Of a DNA stretch of 64,000 nt, positions 9,530 through 17,900 are shown piece after piece. The stretch's first letter is position 1. Every line of letters starts with the position of its first letter. The notes below the pieces were generated by a model. That model was not told the DNA's origin and ran no database searches. It saw nothing but the letters and a program-made list of their open reading frames with translations. The translations under genes were made by a program, and so were the position numbers. The DNA is from Alloalcanivorax marinus (GTDB lineage Bacteria; Pseudomonadota; Gammaproteobacteria; Pseudomonadales; Alcanivoracaceae). The DNA lies in the NCBI RefSeq assembly GCF_016785095.1, contig NZ_JAEKJB010000006.1, positions 1 to 64,000 of the forward strand, written 5' to 3'.

Positions 9530-9928
9530 TCAGTAGGCGCCGCGGATGATGTCGATGCCGGGCTGGATGGTCTGCCGCCAGATCGCTTCCAGCTCGGCGT
9601 CGAATTGCGGGTCGTGGCGGCGCAGGGTTTCCATCAGCGCGTCCAGCCACAGGCCGTACCATTGCGGGTCGATATCCAGCTGGCGGCGCGAGTGGCTTTC
9701 GCCCAGGGCGCGCAGTTTGGTGGGCGGCATGCCACGGGCGTGCAGCACCAGCTGCATGATGCCGTTGCGCAGCAAATGGCGCTGGGCGGGCATGTCGGTA
9801 TTGACGAACCGCTCGCGCACGGCCGGGGAACTGGCCATGAAGCGGTCATAGAAGTCGATGAAGAACTGCTCTTTGTTGCAGCAACGTCCGTAGCTTTGAA
9901 ACACCCGGTCGCTGTCGATAATAGGCAC
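9530..9928 (-). CDS. Small single-domain globin-like protein
   Basis: This 132-residue all-helical protein resembles bacterial single-domain/truncated globins. It has FYDRFMASSPAVRERF near the N terminus, an RHLLRNGIMQLVLHARG helix, and an LGESHSRRQLDI segment whose His is the likely proximal haem ligand, followed by the usual C-terminal helices (LWLDALMETLRRHDPQF). The start is a GTG at 9928; no in-frame ATG precedes it and the Shine-Dalgarno is weak. It converges on the aidB-like gene with 24 bp between stops. A gas-binding or redox role is inferred from fold only. Confidence 0.7.
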   Translation of the reverse strand: MPIIDSDRVFQSYGRCCNKEQFFIDFYDRFMASSPAVRERFVNTDMPAQRHLLRNGIMQLVLHARGMPPTKLRALGESHSRRQLDIDPQWYGLWLDALMETLRRHDPQFDAELEAIWRQTIQPGIDIIRGAY

Positions 9929-10025
9929 GCTTGATCATCCGGTTGAGGCGGAAATGGCCGGCGGCCGGCAACGGCGCGCCGCGGGGCGCGCCATTATACA
10001 AGGAATGGCAGGCCGTGCGCGCGGG

Positions 10026-10775
10026 TCAGAGCTTGAGCCGTTCGGCGATTTCGAACCACATGGCCCGGTACGCCTGGGCGGCGGGGGTGTAGGGGGCGAT
10101 CTCGCCCACCGGCGCCCGGTGGTCGCCCATCTGCTCCACATGGGTGGAGTAGGGCACCCAGGTATTCAGCCCGTTTTTCATCTCCGGTGGGCGCTTGACC
10201 AGCATCTGCACGTGCAGATCACGGCGCCGGTCCACCATGTTGAAAAACGGGACCACCTCAAGATGTTTGAATTTCTTGTCGGCCAGCCAGTCCAGCACCT
10301 GCTGGAAGGCGCGCAGGGACAGGTGGGTGGGAATCACCGGCACGAACAGGTAATCCGCCGCCGCGAAGATGCTCTCGGCCAGGGGGCTTAGGGTGGGCGG
10401 GCAATCCAGCACCACCAGTTCGTAGCTCTCGCCGAACGGCGCGATAAGCTGTTTGAGCCGGTTGCGGGCGCCGCCGGCCTCCACCAGCTTGACGTCGGCG
10501 TTGCGCATGCTGATATCGGCGGGTATCACTTCCAGATTGGGCCAGCGGGTTTCGCGCTTGAAACGGCCCACCGGCTGCTTGCCCTTGAGCAGGCCGCCGG
10601 CCTTGTAGCCCGGTTCCTCGTCGTCGACGCCGAGATAGAAGCTGGCGGCGCCCTGGGGGTCGAGATCCCACAGCAGGGTGCGGTGTTTCCAGCGGGCGGC
10701 GTGCCAGGCCATGTTGACGGCGGTGGTGGTTTTGCCCACGCCCCCCTTCAGGTTGTAAAAGGCGATGGTCTGCAT
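10026..10775 (-). CDS. ParA-family ATPase (orphan)
   Basis: This 249-residue deviant-Walker ATPase has a KGGVGKTTT P-loop at residues 10-18, the DLDPQGAASFYLG switch I/A' region and LVVLDCPPTLSPL (Walker B). There is no N-terminal helix-turn-helix and no adjacent parB, so it is of the short soluble type used for positioning or partitioning cargo. It is divergent from a DUF4062 gene, with only 132 bp between the two starts. Its cargo is unknown. Start MQTIAFYNLKGG fits the family. Confidence 0.9.
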   Translation of the reverse strand: MQTIAFYNLKGGVGKTTTAVNMAWHAARWKHRTLLWDLDPQGAASFYLGVDDEEPGYKAGGLLKGKQPVGRFKRETRWPNLEVIPADISMRNADVKLVEAGGARNRLKQLIAPFGESYELVVLDCPPTLSPLAESIFAAADYLFVPVIPTHLSLRAFQQVLDWLADKKFKHLEVVPFFNMVDRRRDLHVQMLVKRPPEMKNGLNTWVPYSTHVEQMGDHRAPVGEIAPYTPAAQAYRAMWFEIAERLKL

Positions 10776-10907
10776 GACATCCACATCCGGTTTTGGCGAC
10801 GGCTCAGAGGCTAGCATGAAACGGCGTGCATCACACTTTGCCGGCCGGGCGTGTTTTAATACATGGCCCGGCAAAATCAACGCACGGCCCGGAGCAAGGA
10901 GAACGGG

Positions 10908-11927
10908 GTGACCGTCGACAAACGCTATCAGGTGTACATCAGTACCACCTACCCGGACATGCAGTCCGCCCGCCAGGCACTGATGCTGCCCCTGCTGGAC
11001 CTGGGCCTGATGCCCATGGGCATGGACATGCACAGCGGCGAAAGCCACAACCTGATGCCCGTGGTCCAGCGCATGATCGACGACAGCGATTATTTCGTGA
11101 TCCTGCTGGGCGGTCGTTACGGCACCCTGTCGCCGCTGGGGCTGAGCTACACCCACCGTGAGTACATCTTCGCCGCCACCAAACGCAAGCCGGTGGTGAG
11201 TTTCATCCACGACGATCCGCTCAACCTGCCCGACGATGTGCGCGAGCCCACCCGTGAAGGTCAGGTACGCCGGGATGACTTCGCCCGACTATTGGAAAAC
11301 AAAACCCTCAGTTTCCGCTGGCGCGATGAAAGCGATCTGCGTGAGCGGGTGGCCCGGGTGATGCCCGACGTAATGCGCCAGTATCCGGCTCCGGGCTGGG
11401 TGCAGGCGGGCTCCGCCGGTGCCGCCGACGATGCCGGCAGCCGGGCGCTGCGCCGCCGGGTGGAGGAGCTGGAGAAGGAACGGGAGGAATTACTGGCCGC
11501 GCAGCGGGGGGCGCTGCGCAATCTGGCCCGGGGCACCGACCGCGTGGCGCTGGATTATTCCTGCAACGTCTACGAGGGCGGCGATTGCAAGGTGGCCATG
11601 GCCAGTTGTGAACTGGACTGGAATCGCATCTTCGCCTGCGTGGCGCCGCTGATGCTCAACCCGGTGTCCGAGCCGGTGATGCAGAAGGCCCTGGAGGATT
11701 ACATCGCCCGCCAGGCTCTGGACAATGTCACCGCCGATTTCCCCAAGGCCCACGCGGTGCGCAATGTGGTGCTGGCGGGCCATGCCTTCAATCAGGTCAA
11801 GGTGCAGTTGCGCACTCTGGGGCTGATCACCCGCACCTCGGAGACCGACAGCCGTGGCCTGCCGTTGTGGCGGCTCACCGCCCAGGGCGACGCCGCCATG
11901 AGCCAGGCCATGGCGCGCCGGCGTTGA
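10908..11927 (+). CDS. DUF4062 domain protein with coiled coil
   Basis: This 339-residue protein starts with a DUF4062 domain (about 5-100): YQVYISTTYPDMQSARQALM, MPMGMDMHSGES, DDSDYFVILLGGRYGT and SYTHREYIFA match the family's layout. A short charged coiled coil (about 165-190, RRRVEELEKEREELLAAQRG) links it to an unrecognised C-terminal domain that contains a VKVQLRTLGLI...WRLTAQG winged-helix-like segment. GTG 10908 is chosen because AAGGAG precedes it by about 7 bases. DUF4062 is often the N-terminal module of signalling or conflict-related proteins; its function here is unknown. Confidence 0.8.
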   Translation: MTVDKRYQVYISTTYPDMQSARQALMLPLLDLGLMPMGMDMHSGESHNLMPVVQRMIDDSDYFVILLGGRYGTLSPLGLSYTHREYIFAATKRKPVVSFIHDDPLNLPDDVREPTREGQVRRDDFARLLENKTLSFRWRDESDLRERVARVMPDVMRQYPAPGWVQAGSAGAADDAGSRALRRRVEELEKEREELLAAQRGALRNLARGTDRVALDYSCNVYEGGDCKVAMASCELDWNRIFACVAPLMLNPVSEPVMQKALEDYIARQALDNVTADFPKAHAVRNVVLAGHAFNQVKVQLRTLGLITRTSETDSRGLPLWRLTAQGDAAMSQAMARRR

Positions 11928-11971
11928 GGGGGTGCCGCTGGCCGCTTCGCCACCAGCACCGTCTTGCTGTT

Positions 11972-13687
11972 TCAGGCCTTTAGTTTTTCCTTCAGGAAAT
12001 CAACGATGCCATCCACCGGCACGTCGGTGTTTTCCGCGTCGGTGCGGCCCTTGTATTCCAGGGTGCCCTTGTCCATGCCGCGCTCGGCGATCACCACCCG
12101 GTGGGGAATGCCCAGCAGTTCGGTGTCCGCCAGCTTGACGCCCAGCCGTTCCTTCTCGCGGTCGTCGAACAGCACTTCCACTCCGGCGTCCTCGAGCTCG
12201 CGATGGAGCTGCTCGGCCAGCTCTCTCTCGCGCGGGCTTTTCTTGATGTTCACCGGCACCAGGGCCACCTGGAACGGAGCGATGGCCGCCGGCCAGATAA
12301 TGCCGCGATCATCGTGGTTTTGCTCGATGGCGGCGGCCACCACCCGGCTCACGCCAATGCCGTAGCAGCCCATGGGCATCACCACCGCCTTGCCGTTCTC
12401 GTCCAGCACCGAGGCGTTGAGCGCCTGGGAGTACTTGGTGCCGAGCTGGAAGATATGACCCACCTCGATACCGCGCTTGATGGTCAGGGTGCCCTGGCCA
12501 TCCGGGCTGGGGTCGCCTTCCACCACGTTGCGCAGGTCCGCCACTTCCGGCAACGCCACGTCACGTTCCCAGTTGATGTTAAAGTAGTGCTTGCCGTCCT
12601 CGTTGGCGCCGGCGGCGAAGTCACCCATCACCGCCACGCCGCGGTCGGCGACGCAGGGGATCGGCAGGTTCACCGGGCCCAGGGAGCCGGGGCCGGCGCC
12701 GATGGTCGCGCGGATTTCTTCCTCGGAGGCGAATTCCAGGGGCGCCGCCACCGCGTCCAGTTTCTCCGCCTTGACGTCGTTGAGCTCGTGGTCGCCGCGC
12801 ACCAGCAGAGCCACCAGGGCGCCTTCCTCGCTGCCTTTCACCACCAGGGTCTTGATGGTTTTCTCAATGGGCAACTGGAACTGGCTCACCAGGTCGTCGA
12901 TGGTGCGCGCCTTGGGGGTATCCACTTTTTCCATGTCGGCGCCCGGGGCGGGGCGTTCCACCGCCGGTGCCAGAGCCTCGGCCAGCTCCACGTTGGCGGC
13001 GTAGTCGGACTGGTTCGAGAAGGCGATATCGTCCTCGCCGGATTCCGCCAGCACGTGGAATTCGTGACTGGCGGCGCCGCCGATGGCGCCGGTGTCCGCT
13101 TCCACCGGGCGGTAGTCCAGACCCAGGCGATCGAAGATGGCGCAATAGGCGCGGTGCATGATCCGGTAGGTTTGCTCCAGGGAGTCCATGTCGACGTGGA
13201 AGGAGTAGGCGTCCTTCATGACGAATTCCCGGGAGCGCATGATGCCGAAGCGCGGCCGGATCTCGTCGCGGAACTTGGTCTGGATCTGGTAAAAAGTGGC
13301 CGGCAGCTGCTTGTAGCTGTGCAGCTCGTTGCGCGCCAGATCGGTGATCACTTCCTCATGGGTGGGCCCCAGGCAGAAGGGATTGTCGTGGCGGTCGGTG
13401 AAGCGCAACAGCTCCGGGCCGTAGTCGTCGGCGCGGCCGGATTCCTGCCACAGTTCCAGCGGCTGCACCGCCGGCATCAGTACCTCCTGGGCACCGGCCC
13501 GGTCCATTTCCTCGCGCACCACGCGTTCCACCTTGCGCAGCACGCGCAGCCCGGATGGCATCCAGGTATAGAGGCCGGAGGCGAGCTTGCGGATCATGCC
13601 GGCGCGCAGCATCAACTGGTGGCTGATCACCACGGCGTCGGAGGGGGTTTCCTTGATGGTGCCAAGCAGGTACTGGGAGGTGCGCAT
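11972..13687 (-). CDS. proS: Prolyl-tRNA synthetase
   Basis: This 571-residue class II synthetase charges tRNA-Pro. It is of the bacterial type: N-terminal [18 protein letters not shown], motif 1 to motif 2 region ([31 protein letters not shown]), and an editing insertion domain between motifs 2 and 3 (about 225-390, KTLVVKG...[10 protein letters not shown]). Motif 3 contains GCYGIGVSR, and the C-terminal anticodon-binding domain ends in [17 protein letters not shown]. Length and start match E. coli ProRS (572). Confidence 0.98.
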   Translation of the reverse strand: MRTSQYLLGTIKETPSDAVVISHQLMLRAGMIRKLASGLYTWMPSGLRVLRKVERVVREEMDRAGAQEVLMPAVQPLELWQESGRADDYGPELLRFTDRHDNPFCLGPTHEEVITDLARNELHSYKQLPATFYQIQTKFRDEIRPRFGIMRSREFVMKDAYSFHVDMDSLEQTYRIMHRAYCAIFDRLGLDYRPVEADTGAIGGAASHEFHVLAESGEDDIAFSNQSDYAANVELAEALAPAVERPAPGADMEKVDTPKARTIDDLVSQFQLPIEKTIKTLVVKGSEEGALVALLVRGDHELNDVKAEKLDAVAAPLEFASEEEIRATIGAGPGSLGPVNLPIPCVADRGVAVMGDFAAGANEDGKHYFNINWERDVALPEVADLRNVVEGDPSPDGQGTLTIKRGIEVGHIFQLGTKYSQALNASVLDENGKAVVMPMGCYGIGVSRVVAAAIEQNHDDRGIIWPAAIAPFQVALVPVNIKKSPRERELAEQLHRELEDAGVEVLFDDREKERLGVKLADTELLGIPHRVVIAERGMDKGTLEYKGRTDAENTDVPVDGIVDFLKEKLKA

Positions 13688-13792
13688 GAGCGGTTTTGAT
13701 TCCCTGGTCGGTGTGGAAGTCGATGGATGAAAGCCAAACGGGCATTCTAGTCAAACGCGGGCGCACCGGCCACAGCTGGCGGCGCTGGCCTT

Positions 13793-13866
13793 TCGCGACT
13801 GAAGTCGCTCCTACCGCGCACCAGGACGGTAGGAGCGACCGGGCGGCGTTCCGCTTCAGTCGCGAT
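13793..13866. repeat. Composite REP/BIME-like element
   Basis: A reverse short-form REP (TCGCGACTGAAGTCGCTCCT, from 13793) is followed by a 14-bp spacer and a forward long-form REP (13829-13866). The long form has the GGCGGCGTTCCG block between TAGGAGCGAC and CTTCAGTCGCGA. The arrangement mirrors those at 3174-3265 and 26124-26198. It lies in the divergent gap between proS and the thioesterase gene. Confidence 0.8.
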
Positions 13867-13935
13867 TCCCCCGGCCCGGGATTGCAGCCCGATGTCCGCC
13901 GCCGTATGTTCCAGGTTTCGTTTGCGGAGAGAAGC

Positions 13936-14355
13936 ATGCTGACAGCGAAACAGGTGGAGGGTTTGATCCGTGGCGGCCTGCCGGCGGCGGCGGAGCAGGG
14001 TGTCGTGGTGGAGGAAGTGGGCGAACACCGGGCCCGGGTTCGCTACCGGTTCGACGCCTCCATGGTGCGCCCCGGTGGCACGGTGTCCGGCCCCACCCTG
14101 ATGAGCCTGGCGGACGCGGCCATGTACGCCGCCATTCTCGCCAACCTGGACGGCCAGGAAATGGCCGTGACCCAGAATCTGAATATCAACTTTCTCAGCA
14201 AGCCGGCGCCGGCGGATCTGATCGGCGAAGCGGAGATCATCCGCCTGGGCCGCCGCTCGGCGGTGCTGGAGGTGCGCATTTACAGCGAGGGCAGCGCGCC
14301 CATGGTGGCGCACGTGACCGGCACCTACGCGATCCCGGCGGGCAAACCGTCGTAG
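13936..14355 (+). CDS. PaaI-type hot-dog thioesterase
   Basis: This 139-residue single hot-dog protein belongs to the PaaI/YdiI-like acyl-CoA thioesterase group. It has MVRPGGTVSGPTLMSLADAAMYAAIL (the loop and helix carrying the catalytic Asp/Glu position) and AVTQNLNINFLSKP in the following strand. The substrate is not predictable. ATG 13936 is preceded by GGAGAG; an ATG at 13906 in frame is less likely. Its stop codon lies inside a palindrome shared with the convergent tamB stop. Confidence 0.82.
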   Translation: MLTAKQVEGLIRGGLPAAAEQGVVVEEVGEHRARVRYRFDASMVRPGGTVSGPTLMSLADAAMYAAILANLDGQEMAVTQNLNINFLSKPAPADLIGEAEIIRLGRRSAVLEVRIYSEGSAPMVAHVTGTYAIPAGKPS

Positions 14356-14378
14356 GAGCGGTCGTTCGACCGCTCCTA
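14353..14378. repeat. 12-bp-stem palindrome spanning two convergent stop codons
   Basis: TAGGAGCGGTCG (14353-14364), a TT loop, then CGACCGCTCCTA (14367-14378) form a perfect 12-bp stem. The first TAG is the stop codon of the thioesterase gene and the last three bases are the stop codon of tamB on the other strand. The TAGGAGCG start is shared with the REP family. There is no T-tract, so a terminator role is possible but not shown. Confidence 0.85.
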
Positions 14379-17300
14379 GCGCAATTCCTTTTCCCAGATC
14401 AGGTCGATGGCCTGGGCCTTGGTGCTGGATTCCGCCTCCAGATGCAGGGTGCGGGTCAGGGTGTAGCGCAGCATCACCGTGGAAATGGCGTCGAACAGGC
14501 CCACCGCGTAGGTCAGATAAAGCCGCTCGGAAAGCCGCTTGCCGAGCATCAGGGCGGCGTCCTCGGTTTCCCAGTCGCTGCCGATGGAAATCTCGTCCAG
14601 GCCCAGGGTGTCGCCGAGTTTTTCGGTGACGCCGGCGCCTTTCTGCAGACCATACAGGGCCAGCGCCTGGGCCACCTTGGCGGAGTCGCTGTCCGAGCCC
14701 CGGTTCAGGGAACGGCCGGTGATCAGGTACGACATTGCCTCGCTTTCCTCCACCGTCGGGTCGGAGAAAATACGCGCCTCCGGTTGCTGCAGGGTGCCGG
14801 AAAGCTGCACCCCCACCACCTGGTTTTCGCTGGGGATCTTGCGGATGGCGCGGATGTCCAGGCCCGGGTTATCCGGCGCGCCCTGGAACAGCAGGCGACC
14901 GTTCTCGATGGCCAGGTTCTGGCCATAGGCCCGGTAGCGGCCCTCCACGATCACCAGCTCACCGTTGAGCTGGGCCGGTTGGCCGGGCTGCTGGGTCACG
15001 CGCAGGTCGCCGTCCAGGGTAGCGGTGAGGCCGAAGCCCTCGAAGTGCACCTTGTCGCCCAGGCTCACGCCCACCGCCATGGCCAGGGGCAGGCCGCTGG
15101 TTTGTTCCGCGCGGGCATCCACCAGCACCTGATCGGAACTGACGGTAACCGCGCTTTCCGGCAGTTCCCGGGGTTTTAAATCCGCTTCCGGTACCGCCAG
15201 ATCACCGCTCAGCCGCAGCACCTCGCCATCGCCTTCCAGGGTCAGGTCCGGGCTGACATAGACCACCGCGTCGCCACGGTTGGCCACGCGCAGGCGCTCG
15301 CCACGCAGGGTCAGGGCCACGGCCAGTGGTGAGCGGGTGGGAGCCCAGGTGCCGTCCAGCACCAGCTCCCCGTCGCCCAGGCGGGCGCCGCCGTCCAGGC
15401 GCAGTTCCCCGGACGGATCACCGTGCACGGCCAGATGGATCTGCTCGGCGGTGATGCCCAGGTCGGGGACGGTGACACGCCCGTCGCGCAGCGCCAGTTC
15501 GCCGCTCACCGCCGGGTGGTCACGCTGCCCGCCCAGGCTGAGATCGCCGCTGAGGCGGCCGGCCACCTCGCCGACCCGGGGGATCAGCGGCGCCAGATCC
15601 GCCAGACTGGGCACGTCCATTTGAATGTCGCCTTCCAGGGGTGCGTTGGCGTCCAGGCCGGTACCGATGCGCGCGTGCAGTTCGCCCTGGTCGGTGACCA
15701 CCAGGTCCAGGCGGTTGTCGAGGCGGCCGTCGGCCAGCTTGCCTTCCAGGCGGGCGGTGGCCAATTCGAAGGTGGTGGGTTCCTCCAGAGTGGTGAGGGT
15801 GATGGCGGCGCCGTCCAGGCTCAACCGCCACTGGCCGCTGGGCGCCGTCACGCGACCGTCCACCCGGGCGCTGCCGTTGAGTTGGCCGCGCAGCTTCAGG
15901 CCTTCCCCCAACCAGGGCTCCGCCAGCGCCAGGGGCAGGGCCTCGATGTCGAGGTCGCCATCCAGGGCTCCACCGCGGTGGCTGCCGGCCAGGCACAGGC
16001 GGCCCTCGCTGTGTTCGCCGGCCAGGCACAGGGTCTCCAGGGACTGGCGGTCGGCCGCCACCTGGAAAGCCGCCGGCTGACGCAGCGCCCAGCGCCCCAC
16101 CCGGGGCTCCTCCAGGCGCCAGTCGAGCAGCCGTCCACGCCAGCGGTTGGTATTGTCCAGCGCCGCTTCCAGGGTCAGCTCGGTGCGTGCCTGGTCGGCC
16201 TCCGCCGAGACGGTCAAACGGTGATCGGAGCGGCGTCCCTCCAGGGCCAGGCCGAGCCGGTCCAGGCGGGTGACGCCGGCCTGGCTCAGTTCGCTGCCGT
16301 CCAGGGTCAGTGACAGCGGCGCATCCGCCGGGGTCAGGTCCTGGAAGCGTGCCCGCAAACCTGCCAGGTGCCAGTCCTGGTAGGCCAGCTCGCGGCCCTC
16401 GGCGGTACCGCTCAGGCGCGGCGCCTTGAGCGGGCCACGCAGGCGCCAGTCGGCACTCAGGGCGCCTCGCGCCGGCGCGTACCAGCGGGTCAACCGCGCC
16501 ACCGCCAGGCTGCCATCCAGATTCCAGCGGTCGCCCACGCTGCCCCGGGCACGCAGCCGGTCCTCGCCCCAGCGGCCATCCAGGGTGATCGTCAGGTCGC
16601 CGCCGGCGGGCTGGCGGGCGCGGCCGGTGACGGTCAGCGGGCTGTTCTTGAGGGTGCCTTGCAGGCGCAGCGGGTCGGCGCCCAGGCTCCAGTCATCGGC
16701 GCTTCGCCAATGCCCCTTGGTGTGCGCGTCCAGGGCCAGATTCCCGTTCCAGGCCGGCGCCAGCAGCGCCGGGTCAAGATGCTGGCCGCTGGCCTCCAGG
16801 TCCCAGGCCAGGCCGTCGGCGTAGTTCAGTTGCCCCTGCAAGGAAAGCGTTTGCTTGCCGCTGGTGATCGCCAACCGGGTCAGGCTTGCGTCGCGCAGTC
16901 CGGCCTGGCCGGCCACCTCCACGCGCACGGGATGGCCATCGGCGGTGAGATCGGCGGCACCGTCCAGGTCCACCCGGTCCAGGTCGCCCCGGGTGGTGAG
17001 GTGGCCGGCGCCCAGGGACACCGGCACCGGTGTGCCCAGCGGCAGCGCCTGGGCCGGCCAGCGGTGCGTCAGGTCCAGGTGCACGGTGCCATTCCGGTAG
17101 CCCAGCTCACCCTCGCTGCGCAGTCGCGCCGGGGCGGTCAGGTCGTGGGTGACGGTAAGCGCCTGCGGCGTGCCGGCCAGGGTGAGGTGTCCTTGCAGGG
17201 GGCCGGCGCTGGTGGTGCCATTATCGGCATCGGCATCGGCATCGGCATCGGCATCGGCATCGGCATCGGCATCGGCATCGGTCGTCGCCGGGCGTCGCCA

Positions 17301-17900
17301 GTCCAGTTCTCCCTCCATTCGGTAGGGCTGTTCGAGTTGCCCTTGCAGCGCCGCCCGCAGGCGGGTGTCCGCCACGGTCAGCGCCAGGTCCGCCACCGCC
17401 AGCTCGCTGCGGGCGGCCAGGTCGTCGCCGCGCAGGTGGTCGATCACCAGCGGCGACTCGCCGGTGAGCGTGAAGCGGCCCAGGCGCAGGGTGTCCACGC
17501 GCAGGCCCAGGGGCGGTGCCAGCGAATCGGGCAGGGCGAACGGCGGAGCATCCGGGTCCGCCGGCGCGCCGGCGGGCAGGGTCAGGGTGAGGCCGCTGGC
17601 GCGCAGGTGGCGCAGGTGCAGCCAGCCGTACCAGAGCTGGCGTGGGGCCGCTTCCAGATCCAGGTCGGTGAGAGTTACTTCCAGAGTCTGGTCGCCTTCG
17701 CCCTGGCGGTAATGAAGCCGCTCCAGGGTGACGCCGGTGAGCAGGCTGCCGCGCCAGTTGTGCACGGTCAGTTCCCCGGGCAGATAGGGGCGCGCCCGCT
17801 CCAGCAGCCAGAGGTTGCCGGGCCGGGTGCCGAGCAGGCCCAGGAAAGCACCCAGCAGCACCAGCAGGACAATCAGTACGATCAGCAGGATGCGCTTCAC
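14376..17900 (-). CDS. tamB: Translocation and assembly module inner-membrane subunit TamB
   Basis: This 1174-residue protein has one N-terminal membrane helix (about 4-22), a very long beta-rich periplasmic middle and the C-terminal DUF490/TamB domain (GRYRAYGQNLAIENGRLLFQG, ISYLITGRSL-like MSYLITGRSLNRG, then an LTRTLHLEAES ending). TamB is an AsmA-like envelope-spanning protein implicated in outer-membrane protein assembly and in phospholipid transport. It overlaps tamA by 4 bp (ATGA). Oddity: a run of alternating Asp-Ala around residues 206-226, produced by a hexanucleotide tandem repeat. Confidence 0.95.
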   Translation of the reverse strand: MKRILLIVLIVLLVLLGAFLGLLGTRPGNLWLLERARPYLPGELTVHNWRGSLLTGVTLERLHYRQGEGDQTLEVTLTDLDLEAAPRQLWYGWLHLRHLRASGLTLTLPAGAPADPDAPPFALPDSLAPPLGLRVDTLRLGRFTLTGESPLVIDHLRGDDLAARSELAVADLALTVADTRLRAALQGQLEQPYRMEGELDWRRPATTDADADADADADADADADADNGTTSAGPLQGHLTLAGTPQALTVTHDLTAPARLRSEGELGYRNGTVHLDLTHRWPAQALPLGTPVPVSLGAGHLTTRGDLDRVDLDGAADLTADGHPVRVEVAGQAGLRDASLTRLAITSGKQTLSLQGQLNYADGLAWDLEASGQHLDPALLAPAWNGNLALDAHTKGHWRSADDWSLGADPLRLQGTLKNSPLTVTGRARQPAGGDLTITLDGRWGEDRLRARGSVGDRWNLDGSLAVARLTRWYAPARGALSADWRLRGPLKAPRLSGTAEGRELAYQDWHLAGLRARFQDLTPADAPLSLTLDGSELSQAGVTRLDRLGLALEGRRSDHRLTVSAEADQARTELTLEAALDNTNRWRGRLLDWRLEEPRVGRWALRQPAAFQVAADRQSLETLCLAGEHSEGRLCLAGSHRGGALDGDLDIEALPLALAEPWLGEGLKLRGQLNGSARVDGRVTAPSGQWRLSLDGAAITLTTLEEPTTFELATARLEGKLADGRLDNRLDLVVTDQGELHARIGTGLDANAPLEGDIQMDVPSLADLAPLIPRVGEVAGRLSGDLSLGGQRDHPAVSGELALRDGRVTVPDLGITAEQIHLAVHGDPSGELRLDGGARLGDGELVLDGTWAPTRSPLAVALTLRGERLRVANRGDAVVYVSPDLTLEGDGEVLRLSGDLAVPEADLKPRELPESAVTVSSDQVLVDARAEQTSGLPLAMAVGVSLGDKVHFEGFGLTATLDGDLRVTQQPGQPAQLNGELVIVEGRYRAYGQNLAIENGRLLFQGAPDNPGLDIRAIRKIPSENQVVGVQLSGTLQQPEARIFSDPTVEESEAMSYLITGRSLNRGSDSDSAKVAQALALYGLQKGAGVTEKLGDTLGLDEISIGSDWETEDAALMLGKRLSERLYLTYAVGLFDAISTVMLRYTLTRTLHLEAESSTKAQAIDLIWEKELR
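17223..17281. repeat. Hexanucleotide tandem repeat (ATCGGC, about 9.8 units) inside tamB
   Basis: Nine full ATCGGC units and a partial tenth read as (Asp-Ala)n on the minus strand. Because units are 6 bp, gain or loss of units keeps the tamB frame. The flanking sequence is ordinary non-repetitive tamB. Confidence 0.95.

Noticed and set aside
10026..11927. Established antiphage or plasmid partition system
   Set aside because: There is no parB, nuclease, toxin or other known defence gene around the ParA/DUF4062 pair; listed only as an inference.
17223..17281. Short regular repeats in tamB as a CRISPR or VNTR locus
   Set aside because: Units are 6 bp without spacers and lie in frame inside tamB, so it is a coding microsatellite.
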